Positions 19,137 through 28,459 of a stretch of DNA of 64,000 nucleotides are shown here, one piece after another (positions within the stretch are counted from its first letter, which is position 1; the number at the start of each line of letters is the position of its first letter). The stretch spans positions 1 through 64,000 of the forward strand of contig JALSLV010000047.1 in the NCBI GenBank assembly GCA_026988115.1. The letters run 5' to 3'. The notes beneath the pieces were generated by a model. It was not told where the DNA came from. It worked only from the letters and a program-made list of their open reading frames with translations, and did not search any database. Source of the stretch: Lysobacterales bacterium (GTDB taxonomy: Bacteria; Pseudomonadota; Gammaproteobacteria; Xanthomonadales; Marinicellaceae). The position numbers and the translations under genes are program-made.

Positions 19137-19421
19137 ATGCCTTTTTATACCTACCAATGTGCGACTGATGAATGTTGTGAGTATTGTCAAGCTGGTTTTG
19201 ATGTATTGCAACGCATGAGCGCACAGCCAGTTGAACGGTGTCCTGAATGTGGTAATTTGGTCAAAAAAGTGATTTCAGCTCCCAATGTGGTGGCAGGTAA
19301 AGCACACTTAACTACGGATAAAGCGGCTCAAAAAGGTGGGTTTACTAAGTATAAACGTGCGGGCAAAGGGGTTTATGAAAAAGTCACCGGTTCTGGCCCT
19401 AAGTATATTTCGGGTGATTGA
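19137..19421 (+). CDS. FmdB-like zinc-ribbon protein
   Basis: The 94-residue product belongs to the FmdB/CxxC_CxxC_SSSS putative regulatory group: it starts MPFYTYQCAT and has two cysteine clusters, CCEYC and CPECG, spaced to bind one zinc. The tail is basic with a Gly-rich end. This version carries extra Cys residues in the first cluster (CATDECCEYC). The function of the family is unknown. It lies between a terminator/REP sequence and the convergent rsmA gene, so it is transcribed alone. Confidence 0.8.
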   Translation: MPFYTYQCATDECCEYCQAGFDVLQRMSAQPVERCPECGNLVKKVISAPNVVAGKAHLTTDKAAQKGGFTKYKRAGKGVYEKVTGSGPKYISGD

Positions 19422-19431
19422 GTCTTTTTAA

Positions 19432-20226
19432 CTACTTTGCAGGCGAGCCGCTTGCGCTCCCATAAGTGTTGGTTAACTTAACATAATCTGCAACGGTGAG
19501 TGTTTCTGGCCGAGCTTTTGGCTCGATTCCTAAATCCAATAACTGTTGTTCAGTAATGAGTTTCTTTAAGTTGTTTTTGATGGTTTTACGTCTTTGTGCG
19601 AAGGCTTGTTTCACCAATGCTTCTAAGGATGGCAAGTGCACTTTTGGTGGGTTCTCTCGAGTGGTTAAGCGGATGATTTGTGAGTCCACTTTGGGTCTAG
19701 GGATGAATGCCTCTGGTGGCACGATAAAGAGCTCTTCGCATTCAAAAGCGTATTGCAGCATGACACTTAAGCGACCATAGGCTTTGATTCCTGCTGGTGC
19801 GCATATTCTTTTGACCACTTCTTTTTGCAACATAAATACCATGTCCTTAATGTGAGTGGCTTGGTATAAAAAACTAATCAAGAGAGGTGTTGAAATATTG
19901 TAGGGTAGGTTGCCTATGATGCGCGTATTTGTATTGGAAAATTTGAGTGCTAAGGCATCTTGATGGTGAATGGTAACATTGTTTTTGCCTGCAAATTTTG
20001 CTTGCAGTTTTGGCACTAAATCGTTATCAATCTCGACAAGGTTGAGGTTGTCAGAATATTCTACCAAGTGGTCAGTAAGTGCGGCTTGTCCTGGCCCTAT
20101 TTCCCATACTTCATCCTCTTTTTGTGGATTAAATGCGTTAATAATACGCTCTATTACTGATTGATCTTGCAAAAAATTTTGCCCAAATTTTTTCTTAGCA
20201 CGTATTTTAGTTGACATTTTTGACAT
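19432..20226 (-). CDS. rsmA: 16S rRNA dimethyladenosine transferase RsmA (KsgA)
   Basis: The 264-residue enzyme dimethylates two adjacent adenines in the 3'-terminal hairpin of 16S rRNA using S-adenosylmethionine, a late check in 30S assembly. Seen: KKFGQNFLQD at the N terminus, the SAM motif VWEIGPGQAALT, and the catalytic GNLPYNISTPLL (motif IV, NLPY). The length is typical. Two in-frame ATGs are 9 bases apart (20226 and 20217); the gene overlaps the end of pdxA by up to 20 bases, so it is translationally coupled. It is the last gene of the lptD-surA-pdxA-rsmA operon, an order conserved with E. coli. Confidence 0.96.
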   Translation of the reverse strand: MSKMSTKIRAKKKFGQNFLQDQSVIERIINAFNPQKEDEVWEIGPGQAALTDHLVEYSDNLNLVEIDNDLVPKLQAKFAGKNNVTIHHQDALALKFSNTNTRIIGNLPYNISTPLLISFLYQATHIKDMVFMLQKEVVKRICAPAGIKAYGRLSVMLQYAFECEELFIVPPEAFIPRPKVDSQIIRLTTRENPPKVHLPSLEALVKQAFAQRRKTIKNNLKKLITEQQLLDLGIEPKARPETLTVADYVKLTNTYGSASGSPAK

Positions 20227-21130
20227 TTTTAATGAGTTCTCGTGTTAGTTTTATCGCTTCGAGCAAACTATCACTTGATGCTAAATTTTTTCCTGCTATA
20301 TCAAGTGCGGTTCCATGATCAACGCTAGTGCGAATAAAGGGTAGTCCAAGAGTGATGTTAACTGATTTGCCAAATCCTGCGTATTTCAATGGTGCTAAAC
20401 CTTGATCATGGTACATGGCAAGTACCGCATCAATGCCTTTTAGTTTTTCTGTAGTAAACAAGGTGTCAGCAGGTATTGCTCCAATAATATTGTGTCCTTT
20501 GTTTTGATAGGATTTAATTAATGGATTAATAATTTCAATTTCTTCGCTACCCAGATGACCATCCTCACCTGCATGAGGGTTGAGTCCACAGACGGCAATA
20601 ATGGGTTTTTCGATGCCGAATTTCGTTTGCATGTCCTTTATTAGTATGTCAAGTACTTGGCTAATATTGTGGGCTGTGATGTTTTGTGCGACTTGTTTGA
20701 GCGGCATGTGGGTTGTGACTAGTGCAACGCGCATGTGTTGATTGAGCAACATCATGACGACTGTTTTTGTTTGGCTTAGTGCCGCTAAATATTCGGTGTG
20801 ACCAGTAAAGTTAAGTCCTGAGTCATTAATAATGCCTTTGTGCAAGGGGCAAGTTACCATGGCAGAATAAGTGCCGTTTATGCATCCATGTGCGGCAGTG
20901 TCCAGCAGTTGTAGAACATAGGCTGAATTATTAACATCCAATACCCCGAGTTTTACTTTTTCTTTGGTGGGGATATGCTTTGTTTTTATGGTGTTTGGCA
21001 GTCCTTTGAGTAAAGTGGAGTCACCAATAATGACACAATCATCTAGTTGCCCTTGGTTTGCCAAATCGACGACAATTTCTGCACCAATTCCTGCAGGTTC
21101 ACCAAGGGTAATGGCTATGGGTTGTGGCAT
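20207..21130 (-). CDS. pdxA: 4-hydroxythreonine-4-phosphate dehydrogenase PdxA
   Basis: The 307-residue enzyme oxidises 4-phosphohydroxy-L-threonine in pyridoxal phosphate synthesis. Motifs: GEPAGIGAE at the N terminus, FTGHTEYLAAL, NPHAGEDGHLGSEE, and the metal-binding YHDQGLAPLKY. An in-frame extension up to 21166 exists, but ATG 21130 starts the conserved MPQPIAITLGEPAG and lies 4 bases after the surA stop codon, so it is preferred. It sits in the conserved envelope/ribosome operon between surA and rsmA. Confidence 0.95.
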   Translation of the reverse strand: MPQPIAITLGEPAGIGAEIVVDLANQGQLDDCVIIGDSTLLKGLPNTIKTKHIPTKEKVKLGVLDVNNSAYVLQLLDTAAHGCINGTYSAMVTCPLHKGIINDSGLNFTGHTEYLAALSQTKTVVMMLLNQHMRVALVTTHMPLKQVAQNITAHNISQVLDILIKDMQTKFGIEKPIIAVCGLNPHAGEDGHLGSEEIEIINPLIKSYQNKGHNIIGAIPADTLFTTEKLKGIDAVLAMYHDQGLAPLKYAGFGKSVNITLGLPFIRTSVDHGTALDIAGKNLASSDSLLEAIKLTRELIKNVKNVN

Positions 21131-21134
21131 GGGT

Positions 21135-22406
21135 TTAGATGCGAATGTCCACAAAGGCTTCGCCACGAATCTCGGTCAACCAACTTTCAATTTGTTCATT
21201 CATTTTACGGGCGTGGATGGCTCTTTTAGCTCGAATGCGTTTAATTTCATCAGAAATATCATTTTTCCGTGAACCTAATTTTTGCACAATATGCCATCCA
21301 GCTTGAGTTTGAAATGGGGCAGATACCTCTTGATCATCAAGTTTCTCAACGACACTTCCAAATCGTTGTCCAAATTCATTAGGTTGAAACCAACCCAAAT
21401 CACCACCCAATGCCGCTGAGTTAACGTCATCTGATTTTTCTTCTGCCAGTTTGGCAAAGTCTTCACCTTCTTGTAAACGTTGATAGATTTCGTTGATGAT
21501 TTCCATGCCTTGGGCTGGCGTCACTAATTCTGAGTTTTCGATAAGAATATGGCGCGCTTTGACTTGATCAATCATTTGACTGGCTTGTTCACGTTTGTCG
21601 GTTAATTTTAGAATGTGCAGACCGCTTTGGCTGCGAACAGGGTGAGTGAATTCTCCTACTTTCATGGCTTTAATCTGGTCAGCAAATAAAGTAGGAAGTT
21701 CACTGCTGGCTCTCCAGCCTAAATCGCCACCTTCTAGTGCTTTTTGACCAGCAGAATATTTAGTAGCAAGTTCTGCGAAGCCTGTTCCTTTTTCCAGTTC
21801 TTGATAGATTTTGTCCACTTTAGCTTTAGCCTTAGCTATTTCATCTTGTTTTGCATCGGGTGCTAAGGGTATTAGAATGTGCCCCAGACGTACTTCAAAT
21901 TGAGAGAGTTGATTATCTGCCAAAAATAAATCAATTTCTTGCTCACTGACTTTGACTTCTTGGTTGGCTAGACCGTTGCGAATTTTTTCAGCTTTTAACT
22001 CTTTGCGCATGTCATTTCGAAATTCGGCAAAGTTCATGCCATCATTTTCAATAGCCATTTGCATTTGTTTCAAAGTTAAATTGTTTTTTGATGCAACCTC
22101 AGCTAGAGCGGCATCAATTTCAGCATCAGATATGCGAACACCTGCCAAATCGGCTTGTTGCAACTGTATTTCTTCTGTTATTAAACGTTCTAAAACTTGC
22201 TTGTCAAGAATTGATTTAGGTGGTAATTGTGTGCCACTGCTTTTGAGTTGTTTGGTAATATTTGAAACAGCTCTATCCAATTCACTCCGAAGTATAACGC
22301 CTTCTTCAACAACTGCGACAATTTCATCGAGTAATTCCTCTTCTGCATAACTTCTGTTTACAAAGTGAGTGGCAAGTAATGTGGTGATTAATAGTATTTT
22401 CTTCAT
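21135..22406 (-). CDS. surA: Periplasmic chaperone and peptidyl-prolyl isomerase SurA
   Basis: The 423-residue protein escorts unfolded outer-membrane proteins through the periplasm to the BAM complex. A signal peptide ([21 protein letters not shown]) is followed by the chaperone N-domain ([20 protein letters not shown]) and two parvulin domains, each visible by ARHILI/LGHILI and GGDLGW motifs (about residues 170-270 and 280-380), then a short C-terminal helix. The length is the usual 425-430. It lies 3 bases after lptD, a client of SurA, in one operon. Confidence 0.96.
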   Translation of the reverse strand: MKKILLITTLLATHFVNRSYAEEELLDEIVAVVEEGVILRSELDRAVSNITKQLKSSGTQLPPKSILDKQVLERLITEEIQLQQADLAGVRISDAEIDAALAEVASKNNLTLKQMQMAIENDGMNFAEFRNDMRKELKAEKIRNGLANQEVKVSEQEIDLFLADNQLSQFEVRLGHILIPLAPDAKQDEIAKAKAKVDKIYQELEKGTGFAELATKYSAGQKALEGGDLGWRASSELPTLFADQIKAMKVGEFTHPVRSQSGLHILKLTDKREQASQMIDQVKARHILIENSELVTPAQGMEIINEIYQRLQEGEDFAKLAEEKSDDVNSAALGGDLGWFQPNEFGQRFGSVVEKLDDQEVSAPFQTQAGWHIVQKLGSRKNDISDEIKRIRAKRAIHARKMNEQIESWLTEIRGEAFVDIRI

Positions 22407-22409
22407 GTT

Positions 22410-24578
22410 TTAAAATTCCTCTGAATAACCCAGGATTGATTGTTTGAGTAACCGTCTTGGGTTACGGCCGATGGCACCTAAGCCATCTAATTGTAATTCA
22501 AAATATATGCCATTTGTTGAGTCGCCAGCTTCATTAATAATATGCCGTCTTCCAATAATTCGCGCTGCCCAACAGCAGTTTTTAAACTCAATACCTGCAA
22601 TGGCTTCAATTGTTCTATTGGCATCAAGTGAATAATTCCAACGGGAAACAAAACGCTTGTTTTTGCCAAACGGTAAGACAACTGATGAGTCTATTTGTTC
22701 AATTTTACCCTGTCTAAAGCGATAGGCGAAGTTAAAAAGTGAATTATTATTGCCTTTGCGCTGAATTTTAAACAGCGCCCGTTCCGATTGATTGATTTGA
22801 GTGTCCCAATGAACACTCATTGTGGCTTTCCAATTTCGGTAAAAATAATTAAACTCTGTAATAATTGGTGAAGTGCTTCGTGTTTCGATCGTATTGTTGG
22901 TTTGCACTTGACGATCTTCAAAATAGGCAATTTGCCCTAAAGTAAAATTCCACTGTTCTTTGCCATTGTAATCAAAGCGTCTTTGCGAAATGGCAACAGA
23001 AAGTTGATTGGCGTCACTTTGTCGATCCGCTCCTGAGAAAGCGTTAGGCAAAAACAATAAGCTATTGCCGAAAGTGAGATTGCGCGTATCAAATAAAGGG
23101 ATATCTTGTTGATTCCGGTAGGGTACATACAAATAATACAAATGAGGCTCAATGCTGCTGAAGCTTCCATCTTCGAAAGATTTTTCAAAATTAATCGTAT
23201 AATCCAGTGACGCAATAGGTAAAGACCGAGAGCGAGTCAAGTTGGTTTGATTGGAAAATTGGGTATTTGAATAATCCCAATTGGTTGTGCGATAAGCCAG
23301 TCGAGGTGTTAAACGAGAATAATTGTTTTGAAAGGATTTCTCGATATAAGGGGTTAAGTCTAATCGAGAGGCGGTAATGGATTTTTCTTTATAAAAATTG
23401 ACCCATTGGCTGTCAAAACCATAACGCAATAATGAATCGTCATCAATGAAATAATTATAGGATAGTTTAGGCAGTGTTTGGTAGGGTTGACTGCCAAGGC
23501 TGACGGTGTCGCTAATAATCTGGTAATCATTAAGTTGACTCTTAAAATTCCAATGCTCGCCATATCCAGTGACATTGAGGTAGGAGTAGACAAAGGCTTG
23601 GGCAGTGGTGTTGATGTTGTTACCAAAGTCTTCAAAGTATCGTATGTCTGAAACATGCCTGAGTCGTGTATTTAAAAACCAATGGTTTGATAGGTTTTGG
23701 TTGTGTTTGTAGTCGATTCGACCTCTATCAATCTTATCGGTGCGATCATTGGGTAAATACTCCGCATTTATTTCCCCTTTAAAACTTTGACCAAGATACC
23801 TAAACTGTGCTCCTAACATACTCCCTCTTTTTGATAAATAACGAGGGGTTAATGTGGCATCCATATTTTCGGCAATATTAAGGTAATAAGGCAGAGCAAT
23901 GTCGAAACCTGTGGTTGTTGAATTGCTAATTTCTGGTACCAATAAACCCGATTGCCTTTTGTTGGTTAGGGGCATTTTGGCATAAGGCAAATAAAGAATA
24001 GGTACACCCTTAAAGCGCAGAGTCATTTTTCGAAATGTACCTATTTCAGATTCTTGGTCTAAGTCGGCGCTTTGGGCTTTGATAAACCATTGTTGGTTCT
24101 CAATTGGACAGGTTGAATAAGTTAAATCAACGAGGTGACTGGTTGATTCTTGAGTTATCAACGACTGGGCAGAACCGTTGGCATTGCTTGCTTGTAACTG
24201 ATAGGATACATGAGAGAGTTCGGCGCGGTTGTTGTTAAGGTCTATTTTTGCAGACTGTGCTTGAATGGATTGGTTTTTGTCGTGGTACTTTAACTTGGTT
24301 GCAATGCTAATATTTTGGTTTTTATCGTCGTAAACCAGTTCTTTGGTTGTAATGGATTGTTTGGTGGTAGAAATACATACATTCCCACCAATTTTAATTG
24401 TTTCGTTGTCTTGTGGGATAAAATATTCCGCATCAATAGAGGTCGATTCTTGAATGGCTGATTCGACGCAAGATGCTTGTTGGGATTTTTCAACAAGGCT
24501 TTGCGCTATTGAAAAAGAGGCTGATAAGGTAAGACTAAGTAAAAATAGCGAAATTTTTACTGAAATGGTGTTATTCAT
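22410..24578 (-). CDS. lptD: LPS-assembly outer-membrane protein LptD
   Basis: The 722-residue protein is the beta-barrel that inserts lipopolysaccharide into the outer leaflet together with LptE. A signal peptide (about residues 1-25) precedes an OstA/LptA-like periplasmic domain (about 50-190) and the barrel. The Cys set needed for the two inter-domain disulfides is present: Cys 37, Cys 157 and the adjacent Cys 668-669 (KNCCWAA); Cys 68 is additional. It is somewhat shorter than E. coli LptD (784). It heads the lptD-surA-pdxA-rsmA operon and the only upstream neighbour is a divergent small gene. Confidence 0.96.
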   Translation of the reverse strand: MNNTISVKISLFLLSLTLSASFSIAQSLVEKSQQASCVESAIQESTSIDAEYFIPQDNETIKIGGNVCISTTKQSITTKELVYDDKNQNISIATKLKYHDKNQSIQAQSAKIDLNNNRAELSHVSYQLQASNANGSAQSLITQESTSHLVDLTYSTCPIENQQWFIKAQSADLDQESEIGTFRKMTLRFKGVPILYLPYAKMPLTNKRQSGLLVPEISNSTTTGFDIALPYYLNIAENMDATLTPRYLSKRGSMLGAQFRYLGQSFKGEINAEYLPNDRTDKIDRGRIDYKHNQNLSNHWFLNTRLRHVSDIRYFEDFGNNINTTAQAFVYSYLNVTGYGEHWNFKSQLNDYQIISDTVSLGSQPYQTLPKLSYNYFIDDDSLLRYGFDSQWVNFYKEKSITASRLDLTPYIEKSFQNNYSRLTPRLAYRTTNWDYSNTQFSNQTNLTRSRSLPIASLDYTINFEKSFEDGSFSSIEPHLYYLYVPYRNQQDIPLFDTRNLTFGNSLLFLPNAFSGADRQSDANQLSVAISQRRFDYNGKEQWNFTLGQIAYFEDRQVQTNNTIETRSTSPIITEFNYFYRNWKATMSVHWDTQINQSERALFKIQRKGNNNSLFNFAYRFRQGKIEQIDSSVVLPFGKNKRFVSRWNYSLDANRTIEAIAGIEFKNCCWAARIIGRRHIINEAGDSTNGIYFELQLDGLGAIGRNPRRLLKQSILGYSEEF

Positions 24579-24739
24579 ATAAACTTTTGTTAAATTTTAG
24601 GATTTCCATTTTACAACGGAGGAGACTTATTTTAATATGTGTAATGAAGAATGTCTGCGGATATTGCTGATTTTTTTCCTTAAAACTTGGTTTCGGCAAG
24701 TTTATGGGATGTTTATTTTAATTTAAGAGGATTTTAATT

Positions 24740-25072
24740 ATGGCTGGTAAATTTGTAATAAGTAAAGGTAAGGACGGTAAAGACTATTTTGTTCTTAAAG
24801 CAGGTAATGGCGAGGTGATTATGTCATCTCAAGGTTACAAATCTGCTTCGGGTTGTGAAAATGGTATCGAGTCAGTACGAGTAAACTCACAAGATGAGTC
24901 AAAATTTGAAGTTAGACAAGCTAAAAATGGTCGTGATTATTGGGTTTTGAAAGCCAACAATGGTCAAGAGATTGGACGTAGTCAAATGTATAAAACTAAG
25001 AGCGGTTGCGCTAATGGCATGAAATCGGTGGCTAAAAATGCACCTGATGCTAAGCTTGTTGATGAAAGATAA
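24740..25072 (+). CDS. YegP-like protein, two DUF1508 repeats
   Basis: The 110-residue product consists of two copies of the DUF1508 module: GKFVISKGKDGKDYFVLKAG followed by SSQGYKSASGCENGI, and KFEVRQAKNGRDYWVLKANN followed by RSQMYKTKSGCANGM. No signal peptide is visible, so it is cytoplasmic. The function of YegP proteins is not established. AAGAGG lies about 9 bases before the ATG. It ends at a clear terminator and appears to be transcribed alone, divergently from lptD. Confidence 0.9.
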   Translation: MAGKFVISKGKDGKDYFVLKAGNGEVIMSSQGYKSASGCENGIESVRVNSQDESKFEVRQAKNGRDYWVLKANNGQEIGRSQMYKTKSGCANGMKSVAKNAPDAKLVDER

Positions 25073-25094
25073 GTTTTAATGAATTAAATTTTTT

Positions 25095-25122
25095 AAAGAG
25101 CACTCTTTGTGCTCTTTTTTTA
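25095..25122 (+). terminator. Rho-independent terminator after the YegP-like gene
   Basis: AAAGAGCAC (25095-25103) pairs perfectly with GTGCTCTTT (25109-25117), 5-base loop, followed by further T. Confidence 0.85.
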
Positions 25123-25135
25123 TGCGAGAAAAAAT

Positions 25136-25873
25136 ATGGCTTGGTATGAAGACGATAAATTATGGGAAATGTTTTATGAGTGCATGTTTGATGAAGAAAG
25201 TTTCATTCAGGCTCAAGAGCAAGTACCCGAGCTGCTCTCATTAGTCTCTACTGATGTATGCAGAGTCTTAGATTTAGGCTGTGGTCCAGGGCGTCATTGT
25301 TTAGCTTTGGCAAAAATGGGTTATGAAGTTACTGGTGTAGATACCAGTGCGTTTTTGTTATCTAGGGCTAAAGAAAAAGCACTCAAATCTAATCTGTCGG
25401 TTAAGTTTATTCGGGCAAATATGCTTGATTTTAAGAGTGATAAAAAATTTGATTTAATCGTCAATATGTTTAACTCATTTGGGTATTTTGATACCCAAGA
25501 AGACAACCAAATGGTGTTAAATGCCGCCTATGAAAACCTCGGGGACAAAGGAACCTTACTGCTGGATACAGTAGGCAAAGAAACGCTAGCACGAACCATA
25601 CAACCCGTGCATTTGTCGGAATATGAAAATGGAGATATTCGCATTGAAAGACCAGTGCTGATTGAAAATATGCAAATTTTTTCAAATCAATGGATGCTTA
25701 TTCGAGGTGACAAAGTCTTTACACGAGACTACCAGCATTTTGTTTACACGCCAATGGAACTATCGCAGATGTGTTATCAAGCTGGATTTAAGCAGGTGGA
25801 TTGTTATGGCTCATTGCAAGCCGATACTTATGATTTAGCCTCTGATCGGTTAGTTGTGGTGGCGCAAAAATGA
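25136..25873 (+). CDS. SAM-dependent class I methyltransferase
   Basis: The 245-residue product shows the SAM-binding motif I VLDLGCGPGRHCLALAKMG, an acidic motif II (VTGVDTSAFLLSRAKEK) and motif IV (FDLIVNMFNSFGYF), as in Rossmann-fold small-molecule methyltransferases of the Methyltransf_25 type. The open frame extends 27 bases upstream into the preceding terminator, so ATG 25136 (MAWYEDDKLWEMF) is preferred. Its stop codon overlaps the ATG of a 58-codon membrane-protein gene. Substrate unknown. Confidence 0.88.
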   Translation: MAWYEDDKLWEMFYECMFDEESFIQAQEQVPELLSLVSTDVCRVLDLGCGPGRHCLALAKMGYEVTGVDTSAFLLSRAKEKALKSNLSVKFIRANMLDFKSDKKFDLIVNMFNSFGYFDTQEDNQMVLNAAYENLGDKGTLLLDTVGKETLARTIQPVHLSEYENGDIRIERPVLIENMQIFSNQWMLIRGDKVFTRDYQHFVYTPMELSQMCYQAGFKQVDCYGSLQADTYDLASDRLVVVAQK

Positions 25874-26046
25874 AGAATATGAAAAATAAAACTCACGCAG
25901 CAATAAAGGTCGTATCGGTATTGATTATACTTTATGCCATTGGATTAAAAACAATGCCAGAAAGCATGCCATTTAGTCAAACGAAATCTGTGGATGATTT
26001 TTATGCCCCGCATGCAGGGTATTGTGTTCCAGAGTTAGAATTTTAA
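25870..26046 (+). CDS. Small coupled membrane protein (58 residues), unknown function
   Basis: A 58-codon frame starts at the ATGA overlap with the methyltransferase stop and ends at TAA 26044-26046. The product has a basic N terminus, one hydrophobic segment (VVSVLIILYAIGL) and a hydrophilic tail with a single Cys (HAGYCVPELEF), so a one-pass membrane protein or uncleaved signal peptide is likely. The ATGA coupling argues that it is translated. No family is recognised. It ends 4 bases into the convergent OYE-family gene. Confidence 0.5.
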   Translation: MKNMKNKTHAAIKVVSVLIILYAIGLKTMPESMPFSQTKSVDDFYAPHAGYCVPELEF

Positions 26047-27080
26047 ATAAGTTTTGCTAACATCGACATATCGTACTCAACTAAATCTTGATTGTTTTTA
26101 ATTTTTTGAATGTAATCTGGATTTGCAATAAGGGGTCGACCGATGGCCGCTAAGTCGGCCTTTTTCTCACTAATTGCTCTATTTGCTGCCTGTGCATCAT
26201 AACCTCCGCAGGTAATGAAATTGCCTTTGTAGTGCTTTCTAATAAACTCACTGGCTTTACCCTTATTCAGATACTCAAAAGTATAATGGTCACTAAAAGC
26301 ACCAAGGTGAACATAGGCAATTTTTTTCTTATTTAGTTTTTTGAGTAAGTATTGGTAAGTTTTTTCATCTCCTTTAGTGTATTCAAGATGAACATAGGCT
26401 TGAGGAGAAAGACGTATGGCAGTCTTTTGTGAACCAACAGCATGGCTAATGCCATTGACAACTTCTAAGGCAAACTTAGCTCTTTTTTTCTTGCTACCAC
26501 CAAACTTGTCTGTTCTTTTATTGGTTTCTTGACGTAAAAATTGGTCGACTAAATAACCATTAGCGCCATGAATTTCAACACCGTCGAAGCCGGCTTTAAT
26601 AGCATTTTTTGCTGCTTTTACGTATTTTTTTATGAGTCTTTTGACTTCTTTAGTTGTGAGCTCTCTTGATGTTTCGTATTCTAAATTTTCGGTGCGTGGT
26701 ACTTTGCCATGCCATGAGGTGGCGGATGCTGAAATGGGTTGTTCTTGAGTATAGCATGAGTGAGCAACTCGACCGCAATGCCATAATTGACAAAATATTT
26801 TCCCGCCTTTTTTATGCACAGCCTGAGTGACTTTTTTCCACCCTTTTATTTGCTTTTTAGTATAGATGCCAGGTGTGTTTGGGTATCCTTGTCCAAGAGG
26901 GTCAATAATCGTCGCCTCAGATACGATTAACCCCACATCTGCCCGACGAGCATAGTAGTCAGCAATTAATTGCGTAGGTACTAAATTATTATCAGCAAAG
27001 CACCGCGTTAATGGCGCCATAATAATTCGGTTGGAAAGAGTGATTGTATTATTAAGTTGGTAGGGTGTAAAAATCGTCAT
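26043..27080 (-). CDS. Old Yellow Enzyme family NADH:flavin oxidoreductase (alkene reductase)
   Basis: The 345-residue product is an FMN-dependent TIM-barrel reductase of the OYE/NemA type, which reduces activated C=C bonds or nitro compounds. Seen: NRIIMAPLTRCFADNNLVPT at the N terminus, DYYARRADVGLIVSEATII, CQLWHCGR, and the substrate/FMN region FDGVEIHGANGYLVDQFLRQ followed by NKRTDKFGGS; AIGRPLIANPD near the end binds the FMN phosphate. The length is typical. It carries many Lys residues in the C-terminal half. It is preceded by the terminator of the upstream lipoprotein gene, so it needs its own promoter. Confidence 0.92.
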   Translation of the reverse strand: MTIFTPYQLNNTITLSNRIIMAPLTRCFADNNLVPTQLIADYYARRADVGLIVSEATIIDPLGQGYPNTPGIYTKKQIKGWKKVTQAVHKKGGKIFCQLWHCGRVAHSCYTQEQPISASATSWHGKVPRTENLEYETSRELTTKEVKRLIKKYVKAAKNAIKAGFDGVEIHGANGYLVDQFLRQETNKRTDKFGGSKKKRAKFALEVVNGISHAVGSQKTAIRLSPQAYVHLEYTKGDEKTYQYLLKKLNKKKIAYVHLGAFSDHYTFEYLNKGKASEFIRKHYKGNFITCGGYDAQAANRAISEKKADLAAIGRPLIANPDYIQKIKNNQDLVEYDMSMLAKLI

Positions 27081-27114
27081 ATTATTTTGCTCTATCTATT
27101 AGGACATTTTCAAT

Positions 27115-27139
27115 AAAAAAAAGGTTGCATAAAGCAACC
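27115..27139 (-). terminator. Rho-independent terminator of the PAxY-repeat lipoprotein gene
   Basis: On the minus strand GGTTGC-TTTAT-GCAACC (27139-27123) is followed by eight T (A run 27115-27122 on the plus strand). Confidence 0.85.
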
Positions 27140-27174
27140 CTTTTTTAGTATTGAAATGTTATTATAATTAATTC

Positions 27175-28260
27175 TTATAAAACACCAAGCTTTTTAAGAG
27201 CTTCCATTGTCAATTGACCTGATGCCAAACCATTGGCTTCTTGGAATGAACTTAAAGCAGACATTGTTGCACTGCCCATAACGCCATCGATAGTTCCAGG
27301 ATTGTATCCTGCTTTATCTAAGGCTTTTTGGATGCGTAAAATAATACCAGAATTTGTGTTAGTTTCACACAAAATTGGCTTCCATTTCATTTCAGCACTT
27401 GTCACTTTTTCTTGCTGAACAACAGTGTCATAAACAGCAGGAATTTCAATCACATTCTCTTGTGGAGGTGTGGCAACTTTCTTAACTGTAATGGTTTTGT
27501 ATTCTGCAGGAATTGGAGTTCTTACCACTTGAGGAGGCTTGACCATAACTTTTTTCTTCACTGTTTTGTAAACAGCAGGAATAACAATAGTTTCAGTCCA
27601 AGCTGGCTTTGTTACCACGCGAGTGGTGACTGTTCTATATTGCGCAGGAACTTCAACTAAACACATAATTTCACCCGTACCATTGTCTAGTTTTTCAATT
27701 GGACCACGGCCTTTTTTCCACGTTGTGTAAGCAGGTTTTACTAAAATTTGCTCACTTTCGGTGCCATACTCAGCAGGGTGGCTAACCAGCTTAGTTGATT
27801 CAGCAGAAACTAATACTTGGTCTTCAACCCAATCGTATACAGCAGGAATTGTGGAAATAGTTTCGCCAGCTTCTTTAACGAGAACTTGTTCTGTTACGGT
27901 TTCGTATGTGGCAGGGATAACTTCAATTTTCTTTGAGGCCTTCTTCTTTATAACGTCTTTGCTAACCGTTCTGTAAGTGGCAGGAGTCAAAACACGTGCA
28001 TAACACTCACCCGCTTTCGCATTAGGTGGCAATAATGAGTCGCTTTGAGAAACCATTGCTGTGTCACCACTTATATTGGCATTAGCAAGTGCACTTCTTA
28101 CGCGATTTAACTCGGCATCTTGAGATGCTAGTCTTGCTTGTAATTGTTTAACTTGATCTGAATGATCGGTTGTTGACACTGTATTTTGCGATGTCGATTT
28201 ACATCCGCCTAATCCCAGTGCTAAAGCAACGGCACTAATTATTAATAAATTCTTTTTCAT
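27175..28260 (-). CDS. Lipoprotein with eight PAxY repeats and peptidoglycan-binding domain
   Basis: The 361-residue product has a signal peptide ending in a lipobox (LGLGGC), so it is a lipoprotein. A short coiled-coil stretch (QVKQLQARLASQDAELNRVR) follows. Eight imperfect repeats of about 24 residues with the core P-A-x-Y-x-(T/W)-(V/I/E) then fill about residues 95-275. The C terminus (RIQKALDKAGYNPGTIDGVM, GSATMSALSSFQ) is a PG_binding_1 domain. It probably links the outer membrane to peptidoglycan. ATG 28260 is preferred over 28272 because GGAG lies 8 bases before it. The repeat family is unnamed to my knowledge. Confidence 0.82.
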   Translation of the reverse strand: MKKNLLIISAVALALGLGGCKSTSQNTVSTTDHSDQVKQLQARLASQDAELNRVRSALANANISGDTAMVSQSDSLLPPNAKAGECYARVLTPATYRTVSKDVIKKKASKKIEVIPATYETVTEQVLVKEAGETISTIPAVYDWVEDQVLVSAESTKLVSHPAEYGTESEQILVKPAYTTWKKGRGPIEKLDNGTGEIMCLVEVPAQYRTVTTRVVTKPAWTETIVIPAVYKTVKKKVMVKPPQVVRTPIPAEYKTITVKKVATPPQENVIEIPAVYDTVVQQEKVTSAEMKWKPILCETNTNSGIILRIQKALDKAGYNPGTIDGVMGSATMSALSSFQEANGLASGQLTMEALKKLGVL

Positions 28261-28459
28261 ATTACTCTCCATTAAATTAAATTTGATAAAACTTGTTTTT
28301 TATTATAGTCAAATAATCACATTAAACAAATTAACAGTTACAGCAACTAGGTACAGTAAATTATCGATTTATTGCGCATCTTATTGAAGTAAAAAGAAAT
28401 TTATTTCATTTCCGGGCTTTGTTTAAGCTAATCACAGAATGTAAAGAATTATGAAATCA

